The notes under the pieces: generated by a model
Seen by the model: the letters and a program-made list of their open reading frames with translations, nothing else
Database searches by the model: none
Told to the model about the DNA's origin: nothing
In this document: positions 6,689 through 7,903 of the stretch, piece by piece
Layout: every line of letters begins with the position of its first letter
Numbering within the stretch: position 1 is the first letter of the stretch
Position numbers and translations under genes: made by a program
Source of the DNA: an uncultured Enterocloster sp.
GTDB lineage: Bacteria; Bacillota; Clostridia; Lachnospirales; Lachnospiraceae
NCBI GenBank assembly: GCA_944382045.1
Contig: CALWMT010000113.1
Coordinates: 1 to 7,903, forward strand
DNA: 7,903 nt
Reading direction: 5' to 3'

Positions 6689-7903
6689 ATGGAAGAGGGA
6701 CATACAAAGGAACAGACATTAAATATGAATACAGATATGATCGGAGGAGGAATCTTCCGATCTATTTTCTGGTTTTCTGTGCCGCTGCTGATCGGAAATT
6801 TCTTTCAGCAGCTCTACAATACGGTGGACTCCTACGTGGTGGGGAATTATGTGAGTACCAGTGCCCTGGCGGCAGTGGGAGCCTCCACACCGGTTATCAA
6901 CATGCTGGTGGGATTTTTTATGGGGCTCTCCGCAGGCGCCGGGGTTGTGATTTCTCAGTATTTTGGAGCGCAGAAGGGACATGAGATGAGCAGGGCAGTT
7001 CACGCCTCCATGGCTCTCACTGCCCTGCTCAGCGTGATTTTCACTGCGCTGGGCCTTGCCTTTACCAGGCCGCTTCTTCAGGCCATCGGTGTTCCGGAGG
7101 ACGTGCTTCCCCATTCCTCCCTGTACCTGATGATTTATTTTACAGGAATTGCCTTTTCTCTGTTCTACAATATGGGAGCCGGCGTGCTCCGGGCGGTGGG
7201 AGATTCCACTCATCCTCTGATTTATCTGGCTGTGGCCTGCATGGTGAATGTGGTCCTGGATTTCCTCTTTGTCTGCGGCTTCCATATGGGAATTGCGGGG
7301 GCAGCCATCGCCACAGTGATCGCCCAGGGGGTCAGCTGCGTGATGGTTATGGGAAAGCTCATGCGGGCTAAGGCGGACTACCGGGTGGAGCTTCGGCGTA
7401 TCCGCTTCCACAAAAAGATGATCCGCCGGATCATTTCCTTTGGCTTTCCGGCTGCCCTCCAGCAGAGTATTACCTCCTTTTCCAATGTGGTGGTGCAGTC
7501 CTACATCAACCATTTTGGCACGGCAGCCATGGCGGGCTACTCGGCCACAGTGCGCATCGACGGCTTTACCCAGCTGCCCCTTCAGAGCTTAAATATGGCC
7601 ATCACCACCTTTGTGGGCCAGAACATCGGCGCGAAACAGTACGACCGGGTGAAGAAGGGGGTCTTCGCCGCCTGGCTTATGAGCTCCGGGGTGATTGCAG
7701 TCTGCTCGGTCTGCATCTTCTCGGCTGCCCCCTTCCTCATCGGCATCTTTACAAAAGACGCGGAGGTGATCGCCATAGGAAGCGGTATGGAGCGCATTTT
7801 CTCCGCTTTCTATCTGGCGCTTCCTGTGGTGCAGATTCTGAACGGCGCCCTACGGGGGGCGGGTCTCTCCAAGATTCCCATGTACTTTATGCTGGGAAGC
7901 TTT
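6689..7903 (+). CDS. MATE-family antiporter (second copy), 3'-truncated by window edge
   Basis: This is a second membrane exporter of the MATE family. The frame is open from ATG 6689 to the last base, giving 405 codons; some 40-55 C-terminal residues (about the last TM helix or two) should lie beyond. GGGAGGA (6673-6679) is 9 bases before the start. The N-terminus has a polar tail of about 20 residues, then TM1 with SVPLLIGNFFQQLYNTVDSYVVGNY; D47 matches the coupling Asp of NorM. ALAAVGASTPVINM is the standard next segment. The second bundle starts with FPAALQQS, followed by LPLQSLNMAITTFVGQNIGAK. The family is the same as at 4645-5973, but the proteins are clearly diverged, so this is not a recent duplication. 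It is probably transcribed from the promoter at 6070-6098 with the small membrane protein gene. The absence of a stop is due only to the window edge. Confidence 0.95.
   Translation, partial: MEEGHTKEQTLNMNTDMIGGGIFRSIFWFSVPLLIGNFFQQLYNTVDSYVVGNYVSTSALAAVGASTPVINMLVGFFMGLSAGAGVVISQYFGAQKGHEMSRAVHASMALTALLSVIFTALGLAFTRPLLQAIGVPEDVLPHSSLYLMIYFTGIAFSLFYNMGAGVLRAVGDSTHPLIYLAVACMVNVVLDFLFVCGFHMGIAGAAIATVIAQGVSCVMVMGKLMRAKADYRVELRRIRFHKKMIRRIISFGFPAALQQSITSFSNVVVQSYINHFGTAAMAGYSATVRIDGFTQLPLQSLNMAITTFVGQNIGAKQYDRVKKGVFAAWLMSSGVIAVCSVCIFSAAPFLIGIFTKDAEVIAIGSGMERIFSAFYLALPVVQILNGALRGAGLSKIPMYFMLGSF

Noticed and set aside
6719..7513. A 264-codon open frame on the - strand opposite the second MATE gene.
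   Set aside because: It has no ribosome binding site or family features and is rich in His, Asn and Gly. It mirrors the codon bias of the well-supported MATE frame on the + strand.
1..7903. CRISPR array, tRNA/rRNA genes, insertion sequences, phage or defence genes.
   Set aside because: No regularly spaced repeats, cloverleaf-like sequence, transposase motifs or terminal inverted repeats were seen; the coding content is ordinary chromosomal genes.

Overview
The window looks like a piece of chromosome from a Gram-positive anaerobe of the Clostridia, probably Lachnospiraceae. This is an inference from strong AGGAGG-type ribosome binding sites, sigma-A-like promoters with extended -10 boxes, GC-rich coding DNA interrupted by short AT-rich intergenic islands, and the overall look of the proteins. 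No search could be run. All recognisable genes lie on the + strand. No RNA gene, CRISPR array, insertion sequence or phage feature was found.

Layout: (1) 1-2601 is the C-terminal five-sixths of an RND-family efflux permease that begins before the window. It is closed by a very strong intrinsic terminator (2638-2694). (2) 2731-2759 is a good sigma-A promoter, followed by a tRNA-dihydrouridine synthase whose likely start is GTG at 2800. (3) 3808-4063 is a 256-base intergenic stretch, partly AT-rich, with a strong hairpin lacking a U-tract on the + strand and a set of TAGGTA/TACCTA repeats. (4) 4064-4567 encodes a GreA/GreB-family transcript cleavage factor, followed after 77 bases by a complete MATE transporter (4645-5973). 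(5) 5974-6150 is a second AT-rich gap holding an extended -10 promoter. (6) 6151-6657 encodes an unrecognised 168-residue single-pass membrane protein, followed after 31 bases by a second MATE transporter that runs off the end of the window (6689-7903, 405 codons visible).

Taken together, the window combines membrane export (one RND pump and two different MATE antiporters) with two housekeeping RNA-related functions (tRNA dihydrouridine modification and RNA polymerase rescue). The strong terminator and new promoter separate the RND gene from dus. The Gre factor and first MATE are probably co-transcribed, and so are the small membrane protein and second MATE. I see no clear previously undescribed system. 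The most open questions are the unknown membrane protein next to the second MATE gene, the structured greA leader, and the unusual intramembrane residues in the RND and first MATE proteins.
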